Translations under genes and position numbers: made by a program
Source: JAOAJF01 sp046295675
GTDB lineage: Archaea; Micrarchaeota; Micrarchaeia; Anstonellales; Anstonellaceae
Length of the DNA: 15,300 bases
Reading direction: 5' to 3'
Assembly (NCBI GenBank): GCA_046295675.1
Contig: JBKBMW010000019.1
Coordinates: 1-15,300, forward strand
Part shown: positions 1-7,404 of the stretch, piece after piece
Numbering within the stretch: position 1 is the first letter of the stretch
How the letters are laid out: each line of letters starts with the position of its first letter
The notes under the pieces: model-generated
Seen by the model: only the letters and a program-made list of their open reading frames with translations
What the model was told of the DNA's origin: nothing
Databases searched by the model: none

Positions 1-1
1 T

Positions 2-1369
2 ATTTCAATGACTATTACAAATCCAGATAGTAGTGCGATAAATTCAGTAAGTGCTGAACCAGGAGCATCTGGTCCGATTTTAGTAGGAGAAAGATATTTT
101 CTAGGCGACTATCGTCCTTCTAGTACAGGTACATTTTCCTTTCCCTTTTCTGTTTCTGAAAAAGCCAGTGGTGGGGTTTACTATGTTAATATAAGATTTA
201 CTTGGTTAAATGGAAGTGGAGCATATGTTAAAAATGTACAGATTCCGCTTACTATAAAAAACGATCCGATTTTTTTAATAGAAAGCAAAAAAGAAAAAAT
301 TTTTGCTGAAGATGAATTTATTGTTCCATTTATTATAAAAAATATTGGCGGAAAGGCAAGGAATGTTATAATTGAACTTGATTCTAACAATTTTTTTGAA
401 ATGGGAAAAAATAAAATTGTGCTGGAAGAGCTTAAACAATATGAGCAAAAAGATATTGAACTAAAATTATCTATGCTGGAAAACTTAACATCAAATGTTT
501 ATAATATTCCTCTAAAAATTACCTATGTTGATGAACTTTCAAACCAAAGCAGCATTACAGAAAACTTAAAACTCACAGTAATTAAAAAAAATCCTGAGAT
601 TAAGATAGAGCTTGCTTCTGGCCAGCAAATAAAGCCAGGTTTGGTACAAAACTTAGAATTTATAGTAAAAAATTTAGGAGAAAAAACAGCATATTCAGTT
701 AGAGTAGGAATAGAAAGCCAAGATGTTTTTACTATTTTGGAAGGAAATTATCTTGATTTAGGGGACATTGAACCTAATTCTGCTAAAAACCTAACCATAA
801 AAGCCGGAGTAAAGGACTTAAAACCAAATTATTATATTCAAGAATTTAAAATAAAAACAAAGAATGAAAAAGGTGAGGAAAGAATACCTTACAGTTTTCT
901 ACTAGGATTAGATATACAATACAACTCAGATCTTGCAATTTTTGCTTCTGCAAAACCAAGCCCCTTATATACTCAACAAGAACATACCTTAACAGTAGTT
1001 GTTTCAAATATTGGGATTTCTCCAGTAAAATCAGTAGTAGTTGAAATTCAACCCGATGGATTTGAGCTATTAGATATACAAAACCAACAATATATTGGAT
1101 CTTTGGCAGAAGATGACTTTTCCTCAGTACAATTTAAAATAAAGACAAAAAATGAAGTTGGAAAGAAAAATCTAAAAATAAAAATAAAGTTTTTGGATAA
1201 TTATAATAGAGAACATGTCATAACTAAAGAAGTTCCAATAGAGATATATAAGAAAGAGGAAAACAATTCCAATTTGATTTTTGGAGTTGTGATTGCGACT
1301 ATGCTTGTATTTTTGATTTGGTTTTTCAAATTAAGAAAAAGGAAGGATAAAGATGTTAAGCATAGTTGA
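2..1369 (+). CDS. Membrane-anchored extracellular protein with Ig/CARDB-like repeats (5'-truncated)
   Basis: The reading frame is open to the window edge. The first ATG (position 8) begins mid-domain with no signal peptide, so the real start lies upstream. About 455 residues are visible. From residue 90 there are three beta-sandwich-like units, at about 90-190, 195-290 and 310-415. Each has the N-IG or NLGE turn motif (VKNLGEKTAYSV, VSNIGISPVKSV) typical of COG1361/CARDB-like archaeal surface repeats. One hydrophobic segment at about 422-440 is followed by a basic tail (KLRKRKDK), giving an extracellular protein with a C-terminal anchor. The last 17 bases overlap the next permease gene, so the two are translationally linked. 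By inference it is the exported partner of the two MacB/FtsX-type permeases. The repeats are seen; the partnership is inferred from gene order. Confidence 0.8.
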   Translation: MSMTITNPDSSAINSVSAEPGASGPILVGERYFLGDYRPSSTGTFSFPFSVSEKASGGVYYVNIRFTWLNGSGAYVKNVQIPLTIKNDPIFLIESKKEKIFAEDEFIVPFIIKNIGGKARNVIIELDSNNFFEMGKNKIVLEELKQYEQKDIELKLSMLENLTSNVYNIPLKITYVDELSNQSSITENLKLTVIKKNPEIKIELASGQQIKPGLVQNLEFIVKNLGEKTAYSVRVGIESQDVFTILEGNYLDLGDIEPNSAKNLTIKAGVKDLKPNYYIQEFKIKTKNEKGEERIPYSFLLGLDIQYNSDLAIFASAKPSPLYTQQEHTLTVVVSNIGISPVKSVVVEIQPDGFELLDIQNQQYIGSLAEDDFSSVQFKIKTKNEVGKKNLKIKIKFLDNYNREHVITKEVPIEIYKKEENNSNLIFGVVIATMLVFLIWFFKLRKRKDKDVKHS

Positions 1370-2585
1370 TATTATAAAAAACACTTACAATTCCTTGAAG
1401 TATAGAAAGATTCGCTCCTATCTAACTCTAATAGCGATAGCAATAGGCATTGCTTCATTAGTAGTGATTTTTTCTATAAGTGATGGGCTGATAGAACAAA
1501 TAAATGATCAACTTCGGGCCTTTGGACCAAGGAATGGAGTTTTAATACCAGGAGATATTACACGCAATAGCCCTATACAGACACAAGCTTTTAGAATGCC
1601 AACAGAAGGAAGAATAACTCAAAAGGATTATGAAACAATTAAAACACACCCTGCTATAAAGGATATAACAAAAAGAATAAATTTTGTAGGCTTATTGGAA
1701 TACAAAAAAAATAATATAAGTACAACTATATCAGGAGTAGAGCCAGAGCATTTTTTTAGAATATCGAATTTATCAGCTCAAAAAGGAAGAGTGATTTTGC
1801 AAGGAGAAAGAGGGGTAGCTATAGTGGGCGAGGCATTTGCAGATAATAGTATATTTAAAAATAACCAAATAGAAGTTGGTTCTTTTATTTACCTTGGAAA
1901 GGAAAGAAAGAAATTTAGAGTGGTTGGCATTTTGGACCCTACCAATGTTGTAGCAAGAAATATAGTTTTAATATCAATAGATGATGCTAAAGAATTGGCT
2001 TTAGCTGAAGAAAAAATAACTAAAGACGAATATTCTTCTATATTATTCCAAATTGGAGAGAGCTATGAATTAAGAGAGGTAGTAAAGGAAATAGAGGATA
2101 AATTAAAAACTTCAAGAAAGTTGCCTGTTGGAAAAAAAGATTTTTCAATAGTAACTGCTGAATTTATTCTAACTCAAGTAGGGGCAATAATTGGAGCAAT
2201 AACTTTATTTTTAGGATTTATTAGCGGACTTTCTTTTTTTATAGGAAGCATAGGAATTGCAAACACACTTTATATGAGAGTAGTGGAAAGAACTAGAGAT
2301 ATTGGAATTATGCGTGCAATAGGAGCAACAAAAAAAGATATAGCAAAATTAATAATTGCTGAGGGGGCAGCCTTTGGCCTTATAGGAGGCTTTCTTGGGC
2401 TTTTGGTAGGAGTGATTATTGCACAGGTTATAACTCAACTTGGATTTAAAACTGCTATTGGGCCAATAGTAATTTTTGCTGCACTTTTTATTAGTTCCAT
2501 AGTTGGAATTATAGCAAGCTACTGGCCTGCAAAGATAGCATCTGATTTAGACCCAGTAAAAGCAATAGCAAGTAATGTAAGGTGA
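1353..2585 (+). CDS. ABC transporter permease, MacB/FtsX family (first of pair)
   Basis: A 410-residue permease of the MacB_PCD plus FtsX layout. A membrane segment at about 24-42 is followed by a large extracellular domain (about 45-275), then three more segments at about 277-303, 333-360 and 369-391. The cytoplasmic coupling motif ERTRDIGIMRAIGATKKDI (312-330) and the terminal P-A-K-x-A-x-x-L-D-P-V signature (392-402) are diagnostic of COG0577. The ATG at 1353 has GGAAGG (1341-1346) upstream and overlaps the preceding gene by 17 bp. Members of this family couple cytoplasmic ATP hydrolysis to periplasmic or extracellular work such as lipoprotein or peptide export. The required ATPase subunit is not in this window. 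Substrate unknown. Confidence 0.93.
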   Translation: MLSIVDIIKNTYNSLKYRKIRSYLTLIAIAIGIASLVVIFSISDGLIEQINDQLRAFGPRNGVLIPGDITRNSPIQTQAFRMPTEGRITQKDYETIKTHPAIKDITKRINFVGLLEYKKNNISTTISGVEPEHFFRISNLSAQKGRVILQGERGVAIVGEAFADNSIFKNNQIEVGSFIYLGKERKKFRVVGILDPTNVVARNIVLISIDDAKELALAEEKITKDEYSSILFQIGESYELREVVKEIEDKLKTSRKLPVGKKDFSIVTAEFILTQVGAIIGAITLFLGFISGLSFFIGSIGIANTLYMRVVERTRDIGIMRAIGATKKDIAKLIIAEGAAFGLIGGFLGLLVGVIIAQVITQLGFKTAIGPIVIFAALFISSIVGIIASYWPAKIASDLDPVKAIASNVR

Positions 2586-2589
2586 AGAG

Positions 2590-3813
2590 ATGAAATTGCA
2601 AGATTATTTTGATTACAATATAAAAACATTAAAACACTCAAAAATTCGTACTTTTTTAACTATCTTTGGAATAATAATAGGTGTTTGGGCAATAATTAGT
2701 CTAATTGGAATCGGAGAAGGTTTGAAAAAAACAGTGGATGAATTGATTTCTACATTTGGGCAAAATAATATTGTAGTCTCTCCTGGAAGTAGCTTAGGTC
2801 AATTTGGTTTTGGAGGGGCAACACGCCCAACAAAAGGAAAATTATTTGAAAAGGATGTGGAAACGATTAATAGCATTGCTGGAATAAAAAAAGTTGTACC
2901 TCTTCTTGTTGGTCCTATTGATGTGAAATACAAAAAAAAAGAGTTAAAGATTACCATTACTGGTACAAACCCAGAAGATGTTGATGAAATGTATAAAAAT
3001 TATTATGAAATAGAAGATGGAAGAAAACTAAAAAATAATGAAAGGGGATCAGTTGTTTTGGGAAATAATATTGCGAAAAATATATTTGATAAAGAAATTT
3101 TAGTTGGACAAAAGATTTATATTGGAAATGAGAAAAAAGAATTTGTTGTGGTTGGGGTTTTTCAAAAGAAGGGCTCATTAGAAGGAATGGATGTAGACAA
3201 CTCTATTTTTTTAACTTATGAAGATGCAAAAGAGCTTTTTTCTAAAATTAAACTTCCAAAAGAAGTGGACTTTATTTTAGTAAATGTAGAGGAAGGTTTT
3301 GATGTTGAAAATATTGCCCAGATTATAGAATATAAGTTGGCAGCATTACATAAGGTTAGCTTAGATGAAAAAGATTTTAGTGTTTCTACCTCTAAATCAA
3401 TAAAGGAAAGAATAGATGTTATTCAAAACCTTTTATCAACTTTTTTGCTTGGAATTGCATCAATATCTATAATAGTAGGTGGAATTGGAATAACAAATAC
3501 TATGTATAGTTCAGTTTTAGAAAGAACTTATGAAATTGGAGTGTTAAAAACAATTGGGGGAAAAGAAAAGGAGATTTTAAAAATATTTTTAATAGAGAGT
3601 GGGTTAATTGGAGCAACTGGGGGAATAATTGCTGCTTTTTTAGCTGCTTTGTTCTTCTTTGGACTTCAATTAGTTGGAATAAAAGTATTCTTTTCTATTG
3701 AACTGGTGCTTTTTGGTATTTTGTTTGGTTTTATAGTAGGAATAATTTCAGGATATTTTCCTGCAAAAAAAGCAGCTGGCTTAGACCCGATTGAAAGTTT
3801 AAGATACGAATAA
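2590..3813 (+). CDS. ABC transporter permease, MacB/FtsX family (second of pair)
   Basis: A 407-residue paralogue of the preceding permease with the same topology: membrane segments at about 22-43, 279-303, 332-361 and 369-391, and a large outside domain between the first and second. Conserved features are LERTYEIGVLKTIGGKEKEI (310-329) and Y-F-P-A-K-K-A-A-G-L-D-P (389-400). The start lies 4 bp after the upstream stop. The GGTGA at 2581-2585 contains that TGA and serves as ribosome binding site, so translation is coupled. A likely heterodimer with the product of 1353-2585 is inferred. The gene ends 17 bp from the convergent dephospho-CoA kinase gene. Confidence 0.93.
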   Translation: MKLQDYFDYNIKTLKHSKIRTFLTIFGIIIGVWAIISLIGIGEGLKKTVDELISTFGQNNIVVSPGSSLGQFGFGGATRPTKGKLFEKDVETINSIAGIKKVVPLLVGPIDVKYKKKELKITITGTNPEDVDEMYKNYYEIEDGRKLKNNERGSVVLGNNIAKNIFDKEILVGQKIYIGNEKKEFVVVGVFQKKGSLEGMDVDNSIFLTYEDAKELFSKIKLPKEVDFILVNVEEGFDVENIAQIIEYKLAALHKVSLDEKDFSVSTSKSIKERIDVIQNLLSTFLLGIASISIIVGGIGITNTMYSSVLERTYEIGVLKTIGGKEKEILKIFLIESGLIGATGGIIAAFLAALFFFGLQLVGIKVFFSIELVLFGILFGFIVGIISGYFPAKKAAGLDPIESLRYE

Positions 3814-3818
3814 TTGTC

Positions 3819-3852
3819 TTTTTAATAAATTTATATTTTTAATAAATTTATA
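3819..3852. repeat. Perfect tandem 17-bp duplication at a convergent gene junction
   Basis: Two adjacent identical copies (3819-3835 and 3836-3852) of five T followed by AATAAATTTATA. The second copy encodes the last residues of the minus-strand DPCK, and the first holds its stop codon. On the plus strand the T-runs lie just after the permease stop and could act as a U-rich archaeal terminator. Confidence 0.8.
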
Positions 3853-4334
3853 ATCTTAGATGCAAATGCCTTAAGTTTTTTATTTACTTTTAGATGAACT
3901 ATTCCCTTGTTTGGTTGACCATAAAAAATAATATCTTTTTTTGTACAAAATTTTAAAGCAACAATAGAGGCAAGATCCTCTTCTCCTTTTATTTCAATAA
4001 ATGCTGGCTTTTTCTTTTTTATGGCTGCAGAAAATTTTCTTATTAAATTCAAAGAAATTGTGGATGGTGGGTTATTTGCTTTAAGAAGAGTTTTTGCTTT
4101 TGAAAGAATTAATTTGATAAATTTTATTGGGGCTTTTTTGCGCTTTATTTTTTTATCAAAAACAGCCAGATCTGGAACAATGCCCAAGGAGAGCAAGGTA
4201 TAGGTGCTCTGATCCCCAATTGTGATCAAATATCTATAGCCTTTTAAGTTTTCTAAAAGTTTTTTAAGTTCTTTATTTGTTTTATAAATTTTTCCATAGG
4301 GCTTGGAAAGAAGCTTACGCAGTTTTTTATCCAT
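3831..4334 (-). CDS. GTP-dependent dephospho-CoA kinase (DUF359/DPCK)
   Basis: A 167-residue protein that matches the archaeal DUF359 family, which phosphorylates the ribose 3'-OH of dephospho-CoA with GTP in the last step of CoA synthesis. Family motifs occur in the expected order: KPYGKIY near the N-terminus (11-17), ITIGDQST (37-44), PDLAVFDKKIKR (54-65), NPPSTI (88-93), KGEEDLA (116-122) and YGQPNKGIV (138-146). Length is normal for the family. The ATG at 4334 is preceded by GGAG (4342-4345) seven bases away. The gene lies 17 bp downstream of a surface-protein gene on the same strand and is probably cotranscribed with it. The phosphotransfer motif reads FDKKIKR where many homologues have a VDGKTKR-like sequence. 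The assignment rests on motif recognition. Confidence 0.85.
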   Translation of the reverse strand: MDKKLRKLLSKPYGKIYKTNKELKKLLENLKGYRYLITIGDQSTYTLLSLGIVPDLAVFDKKIKRKKAPIKFIKLILSKAKTLLKANNPPSTISLNLIRKFSAAIKKKKPAFIEIKGEEDLASIVALKFCTKKDIIFYGQPNKGIVHLKVNKKLKAFASKIINLLKI

Positions 4335-4351
4335 AGAAATGCTCCAGACTT

Positions 4352-5734
4352 TTAGGAAGTTTTTTTTGGAATGGATTTAAAAATATTGGAAGGGGGTTTT
4401 TGTTCTTTTTTTTCTTCCTTTGCTCTGATTTTCTCTTTTTCAGAATAAGAGTAATCGGCTTTTGTTGCTTTCTCTTGCTTGCTAATGCTAAACTTGTGTT
4501 TAAAAAGATAAAAACCAATACCAGCAATTATTCCAAGAACAAATGGGTAGATAAAAATAGAAAGATCTGCTTTGGATAAGTCGAAAAACCCTATTGGAGG
4601 AGAGGAATTTTCATTTGGTTGGTTTTTTTGGTTTGAGCCTTCTAAAAGAAAGATATCTGAACTAAAAGCAGTATTTCCAAAAGAATCAGAGGCTTCTATA
4701 GTATATTTTACACTTTTTTGTCCTGGTTCTAATTTTATAATTGTTTCATAAGTGTTATAGCCAACAGAATACATTGGAAGGGTTTTTTCTACATCTTCAG
4801 ATGGAGAATATCGTAGATTTATTTTTGCTTTGTTAGAAGTAAAACCAGAAGGATAACGGCCTACATCTGCTATTACTGCTCTAATTTGAAGAAGCCCGTT
4901 ATTTACTTTTGTAGTAATATCTGATATTTTTGGCGGATGAGTATCTAGGACATAGGTAAGGTTTGAATTTGAAGAAATGTTGAAAACTTCATTTAAGCTG
5001 TATTTTTGATAAGTAATTTCTGCACTTATTTTTGGTTTTGTAAGATTAGAAAAAGTCACTAAACCTTCTGAATTTGTTTTAAAGGAGAATGGACCTATAT
5101 TTACTTTTACTCCTGGGATTACCACACCATTGTCATCCACCACCCTTAAAAGAAGAGAATAAAGATTAACTTGTAGATCAATTTTTGTATCTTTTTCTAC
5201 TTTAAACTTTTCTATTTGTTCTAAATCAAAAAATATTGGTTTGACGGTATGCTCTCCTGAATTTAAAATTATATCTGCTCTTCCATTTGAATCGCTAAAA
5301 ATTTCATATGATGAATCAATTAAAAGTTTTAAAGAGAGTGGATTTCCTTCTTTATCTGTTATTCTAAAACTTGTTAGATAAGCATCAATATTAATTGTTC
5401 TTGGCATGGAACCAGAACCAGCAATAAATTCTTCTGAATAATTTTTATTTAGATATTGGACATAAACAGTATATTTTCTGTTTTCATCTGCAGGATTAAA
5501 CTCTCGATTATATAATTGAAAATATGCCCTTCCTCGATCATTTGTGATTTGGGTTTTAGTAGTTGCATTTCCAGCTGATCTGGAAATTTCCCAAACAATG
5601 TAAACAGATGCATTTGGCACTACTCTTCCATGTTTATCCAATATTCTTACCTCTGGCTGTTCATACCAATCTGCAAAAATTGGAATTATAAAAATAAAAA
5701 AGAATAGAATTAAAACCAATATTTTAAGATTCAT
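4352..5734 (-). CDS. Secreted membrane-anchored protein with repeated Ig/carboxypeptidase-regulatory-like domains
   Basis: A 460-residue surface protein of unknown role. It starts with a signal peptide (MNLKILVLILFFFIFIIPIFA, then DWYEQ). About four beta-sandwich units follow: about 26-115 (VRILDKHGRVVPNASVYI), 115-190 (FRITDKEGNPLSLKLLI), 195-265 (LRVVDDNGVVIPGVKVNI) and 265-370. The K/DxxG-x-V/P-x-x-V pattern is that of carboxypeptidase-regulatory or Big-type folds. A membrane segment at 392-413 is followed by a 47-residue Lys/Glu-rich cytoplasmic tail. The frame stays open upstream through the 5S gene, but the ATG at 5734 starts a clean signal peptide. TTTTAAAA at 5755-5762 lies about 25 bases upstream with no Shine-Dalgarno motif, which suggests leaderless translation. 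DPCK follows 17 bp downstream. Confidence 0.85.
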   Translation of the reverse strand: MNLKILVLILFFFIFIIPIFADWYEQPEVRILDKHGRVVPNASVYIVWEISRSAGNATTKTQITNDRGRAYFQLYNREFNPADENRKYTVYVQYLNKNYSEEFIAGSGSMPRTINIDAYLTSFRITDKEGNPLSLKLLIDSSYEIFSDSNGRADIILNSGEHTVKPIFFDLEQIEKFKVEKDTKIDLQVNLYSLLLRVVDDNGVVIPGVKVNIGPFSFKTNSEGLVTFSNLTKPKISAEITYQKYSLNEVFNISSNSNLTYVLDTHPPKISDITTKVNNGLLQIRAVIADVGRYPSGFTSNKAKINLRYSPSEDVEKTLPMYSVGYNTYETIIKLEPGQKSVKYTIEASDSFGNTAFSSDIFLLEGSNQKNQPNENSSPPIGFFDLSKADLSIFIYPFVLGIIAGIGFYLFKHKFSISKQEKATKADYSYSEKEKIRAKEEKKEQKPPSNIFKSIPKKTS

Positions 5735-5754
5735 AGAAAAATAAAGAAGTGAAA

Positions 5755-5762
5755 TTTTAAAA
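5755..5762 (-). promoter_or_regulatory. TATA box for the Ig-domain surface protein gene (leaderless)
   Basis: TTTTAAAA centred about 25 bases before the ATG at 5734, between the 5S gene and that ATG. No ribosome binding site precedes the ATG, which fits a transcript starting at or near the start codon. Confidence 0.5.
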
Positions 5763-5772
5763 ATACTAATTA

Positions 5773-5886
5773 TGTCAGCAACAACTGGCTTTCCCGCAAG
5801 ATTGCAGTAACAGCCAGTCACAGGCAGGCTTAACTTCCGAGTTCGGAATGGGATCGGGTGTTTCCCTGCCCTTATGATCGCTGACA
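5773..5886 (-). rRNA. rrf: 5S ribosomal RNA
   Basis: The minus strand contains the universal 5S core (CCCATTCCGAACTCGGAAG, then TTAAGC) of the loop B, helix III and loop C region. The termini TGTCAGC and GCTGACA are perfectly complementary and form helix I, giving a 114-nt molecule. CTGGCT and AGCCAG form the distal helix IV/V arm. There is no 16S, 23S or tRNA beside it. It stands 43 bp after NDK and 38 bp before a surface-protein gene, all on the same strand. It has its own TATA box at the correct distance, so it is probably an independent unit. A weak T-rich stretch follows its 3' end. Confidence 0.97.
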
Positions 5887-5910
5887 AATATTATTTTGTT
5901 AAAAAAAGTT

Positions 5911-5916
5911 TTTAAA
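5911..5916 (-). promoter_or_regulatory. TATA box of the 5S rRNA gene
   Basis: TTTAAA on the minus strand occupies -30 to -25 relative to the 5S 5' end (5886), the standard archaeal TBP spacing. It lies in the 43-bp gap between NDK and 5S, which shows the 5S gene has its own promoter. Confidence 0.65.
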
Positions 5917-5929
5917 GATATATTTAGAA

Positions 5930-6391
5930 TTATTTTTCTTCTTCTGAAAAACTAAACTGATCTAGTAGACGATCCCAACTAAAAAGTTCGTTTTTATTAA
6001 AAAATCTCTCTATTTCTTTTTTAGCAGTATCCAAACTATCAGAAGCATGAATTACATTGAATTGTGTTGAAATTGAAAAGTCACCTCGTATTGTTCCTGC
6101 TGGAGCTTTTTTTCCATCAGTTGGACCGCATAATTGTCTTAAGATTTCAACTGCAGCAGGCCCTTCCACCACCATTGCTATTATTGGATTAGAAGTCATA
6201 AATTTTTCTAATGATGGATAAAAAGGCTTGCTGATTAGATGCGAATAATGCTCTTTACACAACTGCTTTGAGAGCTTTAGCATTTTTAAGCCTACTATTT
6301 TTAAGCCTTTCTGCTCAATAAAAGTGATAAGTTTACCAATAATCCCTCTTTGTAAGGCATCTGGTTTTAATAAAACTAAAGTTTGTTGCAT
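5930..6391 (-). CDS. ndk: Nucleoside diphosphate kinase
   Basis: A 153-residue NDK that transfers the gamma-phosphate between NTPs and NDPs through a phospho-histidine. Visible family residues are K9 in LLKPDA, the GPTDGKKAPAGTIRGDF segment (89-105; T91, R102) and the active-site H115 in NVIHASDS. Length is normal. An in-frame GTG at 6400 would add three residues, but the ATG at 6391 gives the canonical N-terminus MQQTLVLLKPDA and is placed after the AGTGAG ribosome binding site that overlaps the L24e stop. It is the last protein gene of the L7Ae-S28e-L24e-NDK operon. In many Euryarchaeota infB follows here, but in this window 5S follows instead. Confidence 0.97.
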   Translation of the reverse strand: MQQTLVLLKPDALQRGIIGKLITFIEQKGLKIVGLKMLKLSKQLCKEHYSHLISKPFYPSLEKFMTSNPIIAMVVEGPAAVEILRQLCGPTDGKKAPAGTIRGDFSISTQFNVIHASDSLDTAKKEIERFFNKNELFSWDRLLDQFSFSEEEK

Positions 6392-6396
6392 AAAAC

Positions 6397-6678
6397 TCAC
6401 TTAGATTTTTGATCACTGCCTTTTTGTTTTGTTTTTTCTTCAAGCTTTTTTTCTATTTCCTTTGCCAATGCAGAATCCTTAACCTCTTTTTGCTTTTTTG
6501 TGCTTTGAAGCACAATAGACTTTTTAGTCCATTTAATAAGCCTTCCTTCCCGCTTTAGTTTAAGCATGTTTTTAAAGGTTTTTGAATTTTTGAAATAAAG
6601 AATAGTTCCATCTTTTTTTACATACATAATTCCTTCTCCTGGACGGATTTCTTCTTTGGAAAATGAATCAAAAGGCAT
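6397..6678 (-). CDS. rpl24e: Ribosomal protein L24e, zinc-finger cysteines lost, Lys/Glu-rich C-terminal extension
   Basis: A 93-residue large-subunit protein. The L24e signature is clear: EIRPGEGIMYVKKDGTILYF (10-29) followed by KNMLKLKREGRLIKWTKK. In the usual family the flanks are CSFCG and FCSSKC, a four-cysteine zinc site. Here the aligned positions are D4, S7, K30 and T34, and the protein has no cysteine at all. A charged, helical, Lys/Glu-rich tail (about 60-93) follows the normal domain end. The ATG at 6678 has GGTGA six bases upstream. It lies between S28e (12-bp gap) and NDK, whose start lies just beyond this gene's stop. Identity rests on core motif and operon position. Confidence 0.92.
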   Translation of the reverse strand: MPFDSFSKEEIRPGEGIMYVKKDGTILYFKNSKTFKNMLKLKREGRLIKWTKKSIVLQSTKKQKEVKDSALAKEIEKKLEEKTKQKGSDQKSK

Positions 6679-6690
6679 CTTGCCTCACCT

Positions 6691-6903
6691 TTACTTGGCT
6701 TTTATTTCTTTTGCTTCTCTCTCAGTTTCTAGAAGCAAAATTATATCCCCTTTTCTTATTGGACCTTTAACATTTCTTCTAATTACTCTTCCTTTATCTC
6801 TTCCTTGTAAAATCTTACACATAACTTGATAGACTTCTCCATGAATCCCTGTTTTTGTTTTTTTAACATCAGTTATTTCTACTGCTACTGGCTCATCTGC
6901 CAC
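6691..6903 (-). CDS. rps28e: Ribosomal protein S28e
   Basis: A 70-residue small-subunit protein with the S28e OB-fold signature: TGIHGEVYQVMCKILQGRDK, then GRVIRRNVKGPIRKGDIILL and the C-terminal ETEREAKEI. Two in-frame GTG codons compete. The one at 6912 abuts the L7Ae stop and has no ribosome binding site. The one at 6903 sits five bases after AGGTGA and matches the family N-terminal length, so it is chosen. It is the second gene of the L7Ae operon. Confidence 0.95.
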   Translation of the reverse strand: MADEPVAVEITDVKKTKTGIHGEVYQVMCKILQGRDKGRVIRRNVKGPIRKGDIILLLETEREAKEIKAK

Positions 6904-6912
6904 TTGCTTCAC

Positions 6913-7404
6913 CTATTTTTTAGTTTTCTTTTTTTCTTCGTGCTTTTTTTCATGTTTATGTGCTTTTTCTTTATGTTGCTCTTTTTCTTTTGTTTCCTCT
7001 TTTTGCTTTTTCTCTTCCTTTACTTCTTTTTTATTTACTCCGCACAGAGGAGAAATGCTTGATATTATAGCATCTACCAGTTCAGATGCATTTCCTGCAT
7101 TTTCAATAGCAGCTGCTGAACAAGTTTTTGGAAGACCTAAAGCCACGCCTAGCTCTTTTTGAGTTGGGATGTACAAAAATGGAATATTGTTTTCTTTACA
7201 TAGAGATGGAAGATGCATTACAACCTCTGCTGGTTCAACATCACTTGAAATCAATACCAGCAAGGCAGTTTTTCCATTTACTGCCCTAGTAGTTTCATTT
7301 GCTCCTTTTTTAACTTTTCCAGAATCTGCTGCTATTGTAGCTGCTTCTAATGCTTTTGCAACTATTTCTTTTGGTGTTTCAAACAGTATATAAGAACTTG
7401 CCAT
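6913..7404 (-). CDS. rpl7ae: Ribosomal protein L7Ae with long charged C-terminal tail
   Basis: A 163-residue kink-turn RNA-binding protein. In archaea L7Ae acts in the 50S subunit and in box C/D and H/ACA RNPs and RNase P. The K-turn recognition loop KGANETTR is at 33-40, followed by the conserved VEPAEVVMHLPSLCKENNIPF and ELGVALGL stretches. The folded domain ends near residue 124, the usual family length. Residues 125-163 are an added tail composed mainly of Lys, Glu and His (HKEKAHKHEKKHEEKKK), which looks disordered and may bind RNA or metal (inferred). The ATG at 7404 has GAGGTGAG (7411-7418) upstream. It is the first gene of the operon, with a TATA box at 7473-7480. Confidence 0.97.
   Translation of the reverse strand: MASSYILFETPKEIVAKALEAATIAADSGKVKKGANETTRAVNGKTALLVLISSDVEPAEVVMHLPSLCKENNIPFLYIPTQKELGVALGLPKTCSAAAIENAGNASELVDAIISSISPLCGVNKKEVKEEKKQKEETKEKEQHKEKAHKHEKKHEEKKKTKK

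Noticed and set aside
4327..4527. 66-codon minus-strand frame with hydrophobic start followed by a Lys-rich tail
   Set aside because: It is the third-frame shadow of the transmembrane and Lys/Glu-rich end of the surface protein gene and overlaps the DPCK start.
5735..5887. N-terminal extension of the Ig-domain surface protein by 51 residues
   Set aside because: The frame is open, but the added residues are a translation of the 5S rRNA gene. The ATG at 5734 begins a clean signal peptide with a TATA box at the right distance.
6826..7062. Plus-strand frame rich in Phe and Leu
   Set aside because: It is the antisense of the Lys/Glu-rich tail of L7Ae and of S28e; it is not a membrane protein gene.
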